This document shows, in pieces, positions 42,938 through 55,611 of a DNA stretch of 64,000 nucleotides (position 1 is the stretch's first letter; every line of letters begins with the position of its first letter). A program made the position numbers and the translations under genes. Where the stretch lies: the NCBI RefSeq assembly GCF_000011225.1, contig NC_004432.1:868001-932000 (forward strand), given 5' to 3'. The notes beneath the pieces were generated by a model that was given only the letters and a program-made list of their open reading frames with translations, was not told the DNA's origin and did not search any database. Source of the DNA: Malacoplasma penetrans HF-2. Lineage in GTDB: Bacteria; Bacillota_I; Bacilli_A; Mycoplasmatales; Mycoplasmoidaceae.

Positions 42938-45900
42938 TTAAGAACTTGATTGATCTTTATAATTTGATGCTCATCTTGAACCTAATTGGTTATTCAATCT
43001 AACATCATATACAGTTACTTTTCTATTGCTTGTAGTATTTGTTAATAAACTTGATATTGCTGTTCCTTGTACTGAAGAGTCTGTTGCTAGTTGAACTACT
43101 AAGTTTCAGAATACACTTTTAGCTTGATTTTCAGCATTGTTATTTGTTGTACTTGGTGTTCCAGGAGTTGCTGATCCATTTGGTTTAGTAGCAGGATCAT
43201 TAGAGTTAAAACTTTGTTGTAAATAAGTGATAAAAGCATTTGTGCTACTTAAATTAGAACTAGATAATTGTAAAACATAAGAACCATAATTAACATTATT
43301 TACACTATCTGAAGCATCTTTATAAAATGTACCACTATTAATGTATCCATTTCTTGGTTGGAATGCAGCTTCAGGTATATTAGTTTTATCAGTTCTTATT
43401 ATTGAAGCTAATGATCTACCATTAGTCACACTTGAGGTATCAATTCCAAATAATTTTGATATTGTACTAGCAAAAGCTACTGCTTGAGAATCAGAGTATT
43501 CTCCAACCTGATTTGCAAGTGATTCTCTATCACTAGCATATCCATATAATAATCCAGTTTTACTATCATTATAAGTTGTAGGGCTAGTAAACAATGTTGT
43601 AGTTAAAAATGAAGAAATGTTTGAAGAAGATGTATTTGTTTGAATTCCTTGGAAACTCTTCATATCTGCAACATGAGTATAATAATTTGATGAAGTTGTA
43701 GAATCTGTGAAAGCTGAATTGTTGTTATTGTTCTCTACATATGTATTGGTATTTGATTTACTTGGATAATATGCAGAAGATTGAGAGTTAGCAACATTTG
43801 TAATTGTGTATTTATTATCAGTTGAATCACCATACAATAACTTAGTTGCATCAGATAGGTAAGTAGCAGTGCTAGAAGTTGAAGAACCTGTTTTAGCTAT
43901 ATCCTTACCTGTTTCTAAATTACCATCTGAGCTTCCTTCTCAAACTAAGAATGATAAATTAGTATCACTATCAGATAATTTTGAAGATAATTGGCTTAAG
44001 AAATTTAAACCACCATTATCTAGTAAATAATCAATTGTTGCTAACACAGTTAAGAATGATACATAGTTATCAGCACTAGAACTTGTATAACTTAAATTAC
44101 CATTTACTCACATATCTCTTCTATATGTATCTAGATTAGTGTATGAAAGTGTTTGGTAAGTTGATTTAGTTCCATCACTATAATCTGTGTATACAGGTTG
44201 CTTTAATCTAACTCATTTATTCGAACTACTATCAAATGTTGAATTAAAGAAATAATTAGATAATGCACTATTAATATATTGAGATACATCTTCACTTGAA
44301 CTATTTGAATTCCCTACAGAACTACTATAACTTTTTACTTGATATGAATCATAATTCATGTAATCAGTACTAGTTAATGCACCACTATGTTTTTCTTGGA
44401 TAGAACTTACTAATATATTTTTCTTAATTAAATCACTTAATAAATTACCATCACTGCCAACTGCTAATATAGCTTGGTTTAAAAAGAAGTCATTTGTAAG
44501 AATATATTCACTATATTGAAAACCAGCAAAAGAAGAAGTTAATGGATTTATGGACAATGAATTAACATAAGTTATAATACCATCATTTAATTTTTTATAA
44601 ATTCCACTAGTTGTATCATATGGATCAGTTGTAAAGTAATTACCAACTGATGAATCACTTGTTCCAAATGGATTTTCTAATTTTAAAGTACTTAACTGTT
44701 TGTAGTATCCAATTGTTGCAGAAGAGCTATTTGCACTATCTGTAAAAGTATAAGGGAATTGTGAAGCAAAACCATTTAATACTGTTTTAGTTCCATAGTT
44801 ACCAGAATATGTAGCTTTGTTAGAATACACTGCTTCTTGATAAGCTTCAATTCTTTGATATCTATCAACTATGTATAAATAATTTGATAAATCACTTAAT
44901 ACATTTCTTGCACTCTCACTTAAGAAGTTAAAATCAAAAAGTTTTTGATTTGATTGAGTAGTAGCATATTTATAAACTAATCAATCTTTATTGTTAGTAA
45001 AGAATGTACTTAAACTAGATGATAAATCAATTGATAGTCCTGCATTTGAATTTGTTTTATTTTGTAAGTGTCTATATAAAACAACATTACCTGCTCTAGT
45101 TTTTGCATCACTTAATGATGTTGCTTTTGCAATATAACTTTCACCATCTAAAGTTATTGCATAAACCCCAGTTGAGTCTCTTAAAAATAAAACATTGTTT
45201 AAGTTTGTATTAGATGGAATAAATGCATCAATTGCATATAGGCCATTGCTAGAATTATAGTTATTATTACTTCCACCTGTTGTACTTGTTAAACTTGTAT
45301 AAGCATTATCAGATAATATCTTTTTAACTAGAGTATCAGCAATTTGAGTATGAGGTATATAAGTAGTTCCATTGCTTGGTGTACCACTAGCACTTAAAGT
45401 AGAGTTCTTTAAAGTTTCTTTATCTGCAACAATAAAGTTAGAAGTAATTGGATCAAGTGAACCTGTAGAAGTATTAGTACTTGCAGTTTTTGTTAACTTA
45501 CTTCTTTCTGTGTAATCAATTCCTGTGGTTGATTGTTGTGAACCACTGCCACCGGTTGTAGAAGTAGTAAATGCTGTATCAAATAAATATGTTGATCCTA
45601 ATGCTAAAGGAGCTTGTAAGTCGCTATAAGAACTAGTGTTAATTACTAACTTATAACTAGCTGAAGTATCATCTGAATATAAACCTGTTCTATTTAAATT
45701 TGTTAACCCCAAACTTATTGATTTAGTTCCAACATCTGCATAAGCATTTGCGGTTTTTGTACCATCATTAATAAAGTTCTCAAATTTTAAAACACTACTA
45801 TTTGCATCATTTGTTTTTGTGTTATTAAAGTATGGGAAAGTATAACTTGCAGATGCAGTAGTACTAGTTGCAGACATTCCAATTGCATCTTTGTTATAAA

Positions 45901-46684
45901 CTGCATCCAATCCACTTTCAGGGTTTGAGTAACTTCATTGAACATAGTTAATCATGAATGGGTTTTCAGATTGAACTCATTGATCAAAAATAAATTTTTG
46001 AAAACTTGCATATTCACTAGCTACATAGGTATCTACAGATTTGTTTAAAGCATTTGAAGAGAATGAAAACTTGTATGAACCAGAAGTGTTAGAACTTTCT
46101 TCTAAAGCTTGTTGAAGAATTTCAACTGTAGGGTTAACATAGTTACCATTACTATCAGTTACCGATAAATATAAATTAGCAAAAAGATCAGTTGAGAAAG
46201 TAGAACTTGCTCAATCCAATTATTTTTGTCTTTTTCAAGAATCTTCAGTTCCACCATTTGGATCTAAAGTATCTTGTTGAAATTTTAAATTAAAGTTACT
46301 TCCTTCACTTTTTCTAGAAGAATCATAAGTATCTTTTCAGTCATCATTAATAGTTTTAGTTTGAGTATTTAAAATTCTAGAATACCCTGCTCTTTCACTT
46401 GATTGACTAGATGAACTTGATAAATGATTATATCAATTGTAAATTGCTTGATTTACTAATTGAGATAATCATTTTTTATTACCAGTACTAGTTGTTAAAG
46501 AATACTTCACAACATCAGCTAATGAAGTATTAGAAGCAATGTTTAAACCATTTCCCTTGCTTACAAGTTCATTTAATAAATCGCTTGAAATTGAACTACA
46601 AGAAGTTAAAACAGCAGGTACAGTAATAACTCCACCAACTGTAAATAACATAGACATTAATTTTCTAATATTCTTTCTTTTCAT
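42938..46684 (-). pseudogene. Giant lipoprotein B', copy 2, interrupted by an in-frame UAA
   Basis: Full-length reading would be 1248 aa with the same layout as the 31148-34945 gene (Cys29 signal, FQQDTLDPNGGTEDSW, FLRDSTGVYAITLDG). At 46220-46222 the codon is TAA where copy 1 has TGA (Trp), within RQK-W-LDWA, codon 155. The rest of the frame is open and the flanking 100 nt are almost the same as in copy 1. Translation would give a 154-residue lipoprotein stub that keeps the N-terminal block only. A sequencing error or readthrough cannot be excluded, and the remainder shows no other break that I saw. Confidence 0.8.
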
Positions 46685-46705
46685 AATCTATACCCTTAAC
46701 TTCCA

Positions 46706-49700
46706 TTAACTACTTGATGAAGAATCTCCACTACCACTATCACCTGATGAACTAGATGAAGATCCATTTGTAACTTTTCAGTTAGCTAATCATTGTGGCC
46801 CAAGAGATGTAAATAATCTTACATCATATGCATTAATTTTACCTTGTGAAGCAATGATTAAATTTAAAATAGTACTTTGTAAAGTTGTATTAACTGCTTG
46901 TTGAACAACTAAGTTAGAGAAAATATCATAAGCATTATCTTCTTTAGTTGGAGTGCTTCCACTACTTGCTCCTCCATTGTTATTACTTAATACTGTAATG
47001 AAACTACTTAATGATGAAACATCATTATTATTAATTTGAATAACATATGAAGAGAATTGAGTGCTAGGATTAGCAGAATCTGTAATTAATCCTTGTGCAT
47101 TATTTTCTGAAGTTTGATCTCCAGTTACTATTCCATTTCTTGATTTAAATACATCTCTAATTGATTCAGATGAATTAGTACTTAAATTAGTTAAAGCAGT
47201 AACTATTCTTTCTTTCTTTTGACTTAAAGATAGCTTTCTATCATCTGCAACTTGTTTTAAAGATGATTGTTTTAGTTTTGATGCTAAATCATTTGCAATA
47301 GTATTTATAGAACTGATATTAGTTATATTTTGTACATAACTAATTAATGAATCATAGCTGTTACCATATCCATATAAAATTCCAGTTCCATTAGGATTGT
47401 CTGTTGATAAGTTTGTAAATATTCTATCTGTAATTAAAGAATTTAAAGAATTACTAGAGCTTGTTTGTAAACCTAAGAAACCTAACATATTGCTAGATAT
47501 TGAATAATATGAAGTTGCAGTAGTTGAATCTTGATAAGAAGATTTTCCACCAACATTAGGACTTTTAGTATCTGTTCATCCAGATTTATTTAAATCTGTT
47601 TCATAAGTAACCGTTAAATTACCACTAGAAGTATACAAGTTTTCTCCACCAATATAAGAAGATACAAAGTTATTGTTAATATTTCTTTTTAATACACTTG
47701 CACTTAATAAAGCAGTTGCAGAAGTTCCAGCTTCTTTTTCTAATGTTGTATTTTGAGAAGTTTGTCATGCAATATAACTAGTGCTTCCAACTGTTATTTG
47801 GTTAGAAAGATAATTCATAAAGTAATTTGCATTATCATTCAATAAATAAACTATTGAAGCAACTGTTGTATATAAACTCAAATAGTTACTAATTGCTGTT
47901 GAAGTTAAAACTTGATTTTCTTGTCTTCAAAGTTTAACTTTATAATTCTTCAATTCTTCTTTTTGTTTGTTAGTAGCACCTTGAGCTTGTTCTACAACTT
48001 TATTTCATGATTCAGTATCAGCTGCACTGAATTTTAATCACTTATTAGTACTAGCATCAAAGGTAGAGTTAAAGAAGAAGTTTGATAAACCATAGTTAAG
48101 ATTTTCAGTTAAATCTTTATTATTAACTTGTGAAAGACCTGTTTTAAATTGCAATGTAGATTCATCAAAATAATTACTTACATATCTCTTTAAATAATTT
48201 ATCTTAACTAAATTAGCTAAGTTAGATCCCTCTGAAGCAAAAGCATTCATAGCTGAATTTACATAAGATAGATTAGAGTAAATATATTGAGAATATCTAA
48301 AACCTTCAAATGATACATTGCTTAATACATTTAAGTTATTTGTTAATGCAGTAACTGAAGATTTTAAACTAGTGTTAGAAACATAAGTTGAACCATCATA
48401 GTTTAAAGCACTTGATGTAGTTGTAGTATCAAAAGGATTTTTTACAATACTTGCAGTTGCTCCTACTTGGAATGAAATAATTGGATTTGAATCATATTTA
48501 TTAGAATCAGTATCAGTAAATGATTGGTAAGTTCAAGGAGCTGCTAAACCATTTTTATATGCATCAATTCCATAATTTGCACTATATGTACTTTTACCAT
48601 TGTATAAAGCTTTGTTATAGTCATCTGTTTTTGTATAATAAGAAATTTCATGTAAGTAATTGTTAATTGAAGTTGCTAATGTTTTTTCTGAATCTGATAA
48701 TGAAGTTAAAGCTTTCATATCAAATAATGTTTGATCTGTTTGTTGTGCATAATTGTAAATTAATCATGTTAGGTTATTTGTATAGAAAGTTTTTAATTCA
48801 CTCTGTACATCAATTGAAAAACTGTAGTCACTTTCACCATTGTTTTTATTAGTTAAATTATTGTATAAAGATCTAAATAAAACTACTTGTCCAGCTCTCT
48901 TTTTCTTTTCAGCTGTAGTTAAAGTAGATTTAGCTTCTGAAGCACCATTAACATAATAATATCCATCAATTGAAATTGCATGAACTCCAGCTGAGTTTCT
49001 TAACATCATGAAATTAGTTAAATTGTTATTTTTAGGAATAAATGAATCAACTACATATAAATCTTTATTTAATAAACTTTTTAATGAACCGTTGGGATTA
49101 ATAATTTGGTTAACATATGATTTATCTAGTTGTAGCTCATAGCTTTTACCACTTGAACCTGTAAATATGTCTGCAGTAGATACAAACTGACCTGTTAACT
49201 TATCTAATCCTGTTGTTGAGTCAACTCATGAAGTAGGATCAGATGTAACAGATGAATTTGATATATCTTTTTCAATTTCTTTATCTATTGAAGGAATTCC
49301 ATAATTACCAGAAGTTGTACCAGTTGTAGCAGCTTCCATATTTACATCAGTGCCTGTTATCCCACTATTTCTCCAGAATAGATAACTACTTGCAGCAGCA
49401 AACTCTATATATAGATCACTATATATAGAAGTGTTTTTAGCAAGAATGTAAGTTGATGAGTCATCAGTATAAGAATTAGGAATATATAATAATCCATACC
49501 CATCTGAGTCATATGTTGATTTGAAAGGGATTTTGACTTTGGATGAAGTAGGAGAAGAACTATTATTACCTGTTGATGGCAATGTTACATCACTTTCACT
49601 CACTGAATTTGCAGCACTAACAAAATTTGCAAACTTAGTTAAAGTACCAGTTGCAGAAGTAGAAGAAGTTGATGAATCATTACCAAAATATGGGTAAATA

Positions 49701-50569
49701 TAACTTCCTGTATTTGTAGTAGTTGTTGAACCTGAATCTTCACCTGATGATGAATCACTATTTGATGAATCTTCATTTTGTGTAGTTGTAGTACTTTCAG
49801 CATGTGTATATAAACTACCAAGACCTTGAGTTGGTGTTCCATACTTTCATAAAGACATATTAACTACATATGGATTTTCAATTTGCACATATTGATCTCA
49901 AATGTATTGCATGAACTTAGCATATTGAGCATCATAATCATTTGTATTTGAAGTTGGAACTGCAAATTGAAAATTCTGATTTTTTAAAGCAGTATATAAG
50001 TCACTTACAGTTTTTGAACTTAATTGACTTTGTTCAACTATATTTCCATTAGCATCTTTATAAGTTAAATAATCTGTATTAAATAAATAAGTTTCAAATT
50101 GACTAGTAGCTCATGAATGTCATTTGTCTTTTTTATAAGCATCTTCAGTTCCACCTACTGGATCTAAAACCTCTTGTTGAAATTTTAAAGCTCAAGAGCT
50201 TCCGTGAGTCTTTTTATAAGAGTCTACTAAATCTTTATAATCTTCATTAATTTGTGTTCTTTGGTTGTTATATGAGTTAGAAAAACTAACATTAGAAGTT
50301 TGGCTTAATCTATATAATCAATTAAGAATTAAGTCATCTGTAATTCCTTTTAAGAACTCTTTCATTCCAGTATCACTATTCAATGCATAGTTTGCTTGTT
50401 CTTTTAATGTAGTATAAGTTTCAAATAAACTACCATCATTTTTAGATACAGTTCTAGAAATTAAAGTACTAGTAGAAGAACAAGAAGACAAAACAATAGG
50501 AACTATACCAAAAGATAATATTCCTAGAGTTTTTAAAATTCTTTTCTTATTAATTAACTTTCTAGCCAT
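46706..50569 (-). CDS. Giant lipoprotein C', copy 2 (first gene of operon)
   Basis: 1287 aa. Duplicate of the 34967-38821 protein, but the first 50 residues are more diverged (MARKLINKKRILKTLGILSFG..., lipobox LSSC, Cys30) than the body. Keeps FQQEVLDPVGGTEDAY, TSIYSDLYIEFAAASSYLF, MLRNSAGVHAISIDG, FRYSQYIYSN and the C-terminal INAYDVRLFTSLGPQW with Ser-rich tail. The upstream region is unlike copy 1: a promoter with a palindrome in its spacer (50607-50635) and a second candidate further up. This suggests that the two operon copies are regulated differently. Confidence 0.87.
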
Positions 50570-50606
50570 TTTTCAATTACCAAACTTTCTGTTCTTATTT
50601 ATTAAA

Positions 50607-50680
50607 ATTATAAAATAGCACTCATAGTGCTCAATCGTTAAAATTTACCATAGTTTAACAAAAAAATAAGTCTAAGTCAA
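50607..50680 (-). promoter_or_regulatory. Promoter region of operon copy 2 with an operator-like palindrome
   Basis: Proximal: TTGAGC, 16-bp spacer, TATAAT (-10 at 50607-50612). The spacer holds AGCACT-ATG-AGTGCT on the minus strand (50617-50631). Distal: TTGACT (50675-50680), 17-bp spacer, TAAACT (50652-50657). The palindrome arm TAGCACTC equals a CIRCE arm, but the arms are only 3 bp apart instead of 9. Confidence 0.55.
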
Positions 50681-50749
50681 AAGTCCATTTAATGTTTTCT
50701 GATTAAATAGAAATTATATAAATAAGTATTTTAAATATTTAAAAATATA

Positions 50750-50785
50750 AAAAGATAGAGTTACTTCAATTGACTCTATCTTTTA
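50750..50785 (-). terminator. Terminator of the 50826-52919 gene
   Basis: AAAAGATAGAGT (50750-50761) pairs with ACTCTATCTTTT (50773-50784). The arms resemble the cassette stems of region 1 (GTAGAGT/ACTCTAC), but there is no TAA-N6-TTA core or inverted partner. Confidence 0.87.
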
Positions 50786-50825
50786 TTAAATGTTATAAGT
50801 TACTAAACTATTTATTTATAGATTA

Positions 50826-52919
50826 TTAAGAAACTGTAAGATCAACCTTAAAAGAAAGTTCTTTAGGAACATTTGTTCCATCTTCTCAATAATAGTTAGT
50901 ATTAGGAGTTGCTTTTAAAGTAATGGTAAAGTTATTAGCAGTAGATGCATCTTCTTGGATTGATATCCCTTCAAAAGTACAATTAAATACTCCTAAAGCT
51001 GCAGATATTTTATCTTTATTTAAAGTGTAATTAGTTCCACTTTTAGTTGCAAACCCTAATGATACTAATGCCTCATTAACATTTGTTTTATTAGCAGAAG
51101 ATAATGCAGTTACACCAGTTGTTGGTTTAACAAAGTTTACTGTATCATCAATCCCAACATTATAGGTGTAGTTAACAGATCCATTAGATAATGCTTTTAC
51201 ATTACTTCCAGAAACTGATACACCAAGATTAGAAACTTTTAAATTAATATCAGATACTGGTATTGCTAAATCTACTGTGAAAGGATTTGTTGTCCATTCG
51301 GATGTTATTCTTATATTGACATGCAATAAGTCACCACCAGATAAACCTATTTCATTTTGAATAGCAAAACTAGAACCACTAAATTTTAAACCTGCTGCTA
51401 AAAGGATTCCATACAAACCTTTAGTTGTTAGTTTTGTTTTTAAATCATTAAGTGAAGTAATATCAATTTGTGCTGATTCTGATGAATATATACCAGTATA
51501 AGATGTTGATGATTTTCATGTATCATAAGCAACTCCAGTTCAAGTAGAAGTTGGGAAATTACCATTTACTGTTACATCTAAATCTTCAACTGTTTTTAAA
51601 TCATTACCATTAGAAAAATAATTATTTAAATTTGATTTAATATCTTCAGCAATTACAGTATTAGTATCTTTTCTAGTACCACTTCCACTAGTGTCAAAGA
51701 TTCTACTTAATGAACCTTTTAAATCAAGAGTTGAATTTAATGATGGTGTGATTTCATCAACACTTACATTAACATTAAAAGATACTGGTTTAGTATCTGA
51801 AGTTCCATCTTCTCATACAAAATCTTTATTAGGAGTTGGAGTGGCATCTAGAGAAATTTTATATGAACCTGTTGTTCCATCTGTTGTTGAACCATTTGGA
51901 GCAATTGAAGCATTAGCGTTAGAAAAAGTTACATTGTAAATTCCTAACTCTTCTTTTAATAAATCCTGGTTTAAAGTTATTTGGTTATTTGCTGCAACTT
52001 CAGCATATCCTAATTTAACTAAAATCTTATTTGCACTCTTAACTTCTGAAGCACTTGCAACAGGGGCATCAACTGGATTTGTAAATTGGCTTTGATCACT
52101 AATACCAACATTGTAAGAAAAATTAGTTGTTTTATTAGTTTGTGTTTCTACATTATCCCCACTTACTGAAACAATCATATTTGAAACATTTAAGTTAATG
52201 TTAGAGATTGGAATTTGTAAATCTATACTTTTAGTGTTGCTAGAAGCATCAGTTTCTATAACATTAACATGAACTAAATTATCACCAACTAAGCCTAGAT
52301 TACTTCCACTAGCAATTGAATAAGTTGCAGTTGAATCAAATTTAGAAGCATCAGACTTAGAAATAATATCTTTCAGTTTTGTATCATTATTTAACTGTGA
52401 TTTAAAATCATCTAATGAAGAAATATTAAACTGATCTAAACTTGATCCATATAAAATTTCATTACCTACAGTTTCTTTACCTCACCCAATATTTTGATCA
52501 TATTGTTTGTTTCCTCAAGTTACACCACCTGAAAAACCACCATCTACACTAATTGATAGATTATTTACTTTTTCCAAATCTGATGCATTATCAAAAGATT
52601 TATCTAAGTTATTTTTAATCTCTTGTGCAATCAAAGAATTAGTATTAGAAGAAGACGAATTTTTAGCATCAAATATTTTGTCTAATGAACCAGATAAATT
52701 AATAGATGATTTTAATTTAGGAACAATTGTTTGAGCTTGTGGTGTAGTGTCTCCTCCACCATCTTGATTGTTGTTATCTTGATTATTTTGATTTTTAGAA
52801 TTTGTTAAACTAGCTGATATTACATATTTAGATAATAATGTTATAGGAACAGCTGCAGTTGCAACAAAAATACCTGTTATTGACAGGATTTTCAATAATT
52901 TTTTTCTTTGTGATTTCAT
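50826..52919 (-). CDS. Two-unit P35-like surface protein, no lipobox
   Basis: 697 aa made of two P35 units. N-terminus MKSQRKKLLKILSITGIF... is a basic start plus a hydrophobic segment (8-35) without Cys, so anchoring is by a membrane helix or secretion, not by lipid. An Asn/Gln linker follows, then unit 1 (INLSGSLDKIFD, NLVHVNVIE, DLQIPISNINLNVSN, NFSYNVGISD, LGIYNVTFSNA, FVWEDGTS). Unit 2 follows directly (LKGSLSRIFDTSGSG, SNYFSNGNDLK-like, DLLHVNIRITS, DLAIPVSDINLKVSN, VNYTYNVGIDD, LGVFNCTFEG, YYWEDGTNVPKELSFKVDLTVS). Far Shine-Dalgarno (20 nt) and extended -10 TGT-TATAAC at 53022-53027. Confidence 0.88.
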
Positions 52920-53257
52920 ACCTTAAATTAACAATAGTGCCTTTCATGCTTATTACTTTAAGGAATAAAATCTATTAAAGTAAAAAGTAAATTGAAACAA
53001 TATCAAAATTATTTCCTACTTGTTATAACATATTAAAAAATTTAATTATTTGTCCTAATCAATAGTTATTTAAATAGTAGTAAAAATGGTATTACAAGAA
53101 ATTAAATGGTATGTATTACTAATAAATTGTATTGATGTGATTTTTATAATAATCATTAAAACTTTATATCATTTTACTGTTTAAGAATTGACTATCTAAA
53201 CTTTTAATGATTACCTTTGATAAAGTTAATTATCTTAATCTCTTTTACAAAAAATAA
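52920..53257 (-). other. Upstream region of the 50826-52919 gene, fixed promoter
   Basis: Contains TGTTATAAC (53022-53029 area; -10 at 53022-53027) within a block shared with the 57987-60065 gene's upstream region (AATAATTAAATT...ATATG-TATAACAA). No inverted TAA-N6-TTA cores. Beyond about 53040 nothing recognisable. Confidence 0.5.
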
Positions 53258-53292
53258 AAAAATCTAAAGTCATTTATCAACTTTAGATTTTT
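53258..53292 (-). terminator. Terminator of the 53310-55353 gene
   Basis: AATCTAAAGT (53261-53270) pairs with ACTTTAGATT (53280-53289), with A and T tracts. Nearly the same as the one at 55560-55595. Confidence 0.88.
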
Positions 53293-53309
53293 ATAAAATA
53301 AATAATTTA

Positions 53310-55353
53310 TTAAGAAGAAACAAGATCTACTTTAAAAGAAAGTTCTTTATAATCTCTTGAACCATTCTCTCAGTAATAATTTACATTTGGAGTTGCTCTT
53401 AACACAATAGTGAAGTTGTTAGGTTTTGATTGATCTTCAGTAATTGAAACACCTTCAAAAGTACAATTAAAGACTCCTAATGCTGCTGAAATTTTATTTG
53501 AATTCAAAGTATAAGAACCTGAATTTCTAGTTGCAAAGCCTAAAGAAACTAAAGCTTCATTTACTTTATTTTTGTTTGCAGAAGATAATGATGTAACTCC
53601 AGTTTTTGGTTTTACAAAATTCACAGTATCATCAATACCAATGTTATAAGTAAAGTTTGTAGTATCAATTAATAAATATTGAACATTTTCACCATTAGCA
53701 GTAACTCTAAGTCCAGGAATTGTTAAATTAATATCAGAAACTGGGATTTGCAAATCTACTGTAAAATCTTCACCATATCCTGATTCTACAAATATATTCA
53801 TGTGAACTAAATCTCCATCTGTAAATCCTAATAAATTTTGAATAGTAAAAGTTGAGTTGCTAAATTTCAAACCAGATTCTAACAAAATATTTTGAAGTCC
53901 TTGAGAATCTCATTTAGTTTTTAAATCATTTAGTGAAGTTATATTTATTTGTGGCAAAGAAGATGCATATACTGTAGAGTGTTTAACATTACTTGATCAG
54001 TTAGCATATGCTAAACCTGTTCATGAAGAAACAGAAGGAAATGAACCAGAAGCATCTATTGTTAAATTGTTAACAGTTTTTATATCATTTCCATTGGAAA
54101 AATATTTTTCTAAATTAGCATGAATGTCTTGTGCAATCATAATATCAGTACTTTTTCTATAGCTAGCTGGGGTATTTACATCAAAAATCCTAGTTAATGA
54201 ACCTGTTAAATTAATAGTTTTATTTATTGCTGGTGTAATTAAAGCAACATCAACATTAGTATCAAAAGATATCTTTTTAGTATTTGAAGATCCATCTTCT
54301 CAAACAAAACCTTTGTTAGTAATTGGGGTTACATCCAAAGTGATTGTATAAACTCCAGAATACCCATTTTGTGTGTTTTTGCTTGGACTGATTGAAGCAT
54401 TTGAAAATTCTACATTATAAATTCCAAACTCTTCTTGAAGCACTTCTTGGTTTAAAGTTATTTCTTTATTTGAAGCAATCTCAGCATATCCAAGTTTTAC
54501 TAAAATTTTGTTTGGATCTTTTGCCTCACTAGAACTACCTCTTGGAGTAGAAGTTAATTGTGGCAAACTACTTTGAGAATTAATCCCAATATTGTAATTA
54601 AAGTTAATGGTAGTATTAGTTGTTCTTACATCAGTTCCACTAACTGAGATTTGCATATTAGGAACATTAAAATTAATACTAGAAATAGGAATTTGTAAAT
54701 CAAAATTTCTTGTACCTGAACCTAATGTTTCAAGTACATTAATATGAACTAAATTGTTGCCTGGTAAACCCTGGTTTATTTTTTACACTATATTCAGCAG
54801 TTCAATTTAATTTAGAGCTATCATATTCATTTAAGATTTCTTTAATTTTTGAATCAGTTAATTGATTTTTTAAGTCAGTTAAAGATGAAACATTCAATTG
54901 CTCTAAACTAGCACTATATAAAATTTGATTCTCTTTTGTTAAACTGCTTCATCCATTGTTTCCATCATATGGATTACCATCCCAACTTGAACTGTCTAAA
55001 AAATCGCCATTAATAAGAATGTTTAAATCAGTAACACTTTTTAATTCTTCAGAATTCTCAAATGCTAAATCTAAATTTGTTTTAATTTCTTGTGCAATTC
55101 AATCATTTGCTTCAGATGCATTTTGTGAATTATAAATTTTATCCAATGGTCCAGACAAATTTATAGAAGATTTTAATTTTGGAATAATAGAACCATCTTC
55201 TGGATTGGTATTAGAATCATTTCCGTTACTATCACTTAAACTTTTATTTGAAAATACATACATAGAAACTAATGAAATTGGTGCAGCAGTTGAAGCTGCA
55301 AAAATTCCTACTACAGAAGAAATTTTTAATAATTTAGCTACATTGGATTTCAT
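53310..55353 (-). pseudogene. Two-unit P35-like protein gene, frameshifted
   Basis: Start chosen at the ATG giving MKSNVAKLLKI (55353), matching the paralogues; another ATG six codons upstream exists. The first frame reads through the linker and most of unit 1 N-terminus (LSGPLDKIYNSQN... AEYSVKNKPG), then stops at 54739-54741. The next frame picks up GNNLVHINVLE, DLQIPISSINFNVPN, NYNIGINSQ and all of unit 2 to LVSS. Compared with the paralogues at 55612 and 57987 one extra base lies around 54757-54779. Total 2044 nt, not a multiple of three. It keeps its terminator and far Shine-Dalgarno, so the lesion looks recent. Confidence 0.82.
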
Positions 55354-55559
55354 ATTTAAAATTAATAACAAAACCTTTCTTGCTATCTTTATAAAATAGA
55401 GATGATTTGATAAAACTCATTAGTTATTATTAAAAAACTAAAAGTTTCTCCTTGTATCATCAATTAAATTTTACGTCTCCAAAGATAGTGAATTAAAACT
55501 ATTTAAAGCAATTAGATTTACTAAAGAAAATAAAAATATAGTACCAACATACATAATAA

Positions 55560-55595
55560 AAAAATCTAAAGTCATTTAATAACTTTAGATTTTTA
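55560..55595 (-). terminator. Terminator of the 55612-57753 gene
   Basis: AATCTAAAGT (55563-55572) pairs with ACTTTAGATT (55582-55591), with A and T tracts. Confidence 0.88.
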
Positions 55596-55611
55596 TAAAA
55601 TAAATAATTTA

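Noticed and set aside
52920-53257. Possible invertible cassette before the two-unit genes
   Set aside because: Searched by eye for inverted TAA-N6-TTA pairs about 135 bp apart in all region 4 intergenic stretches; none found.
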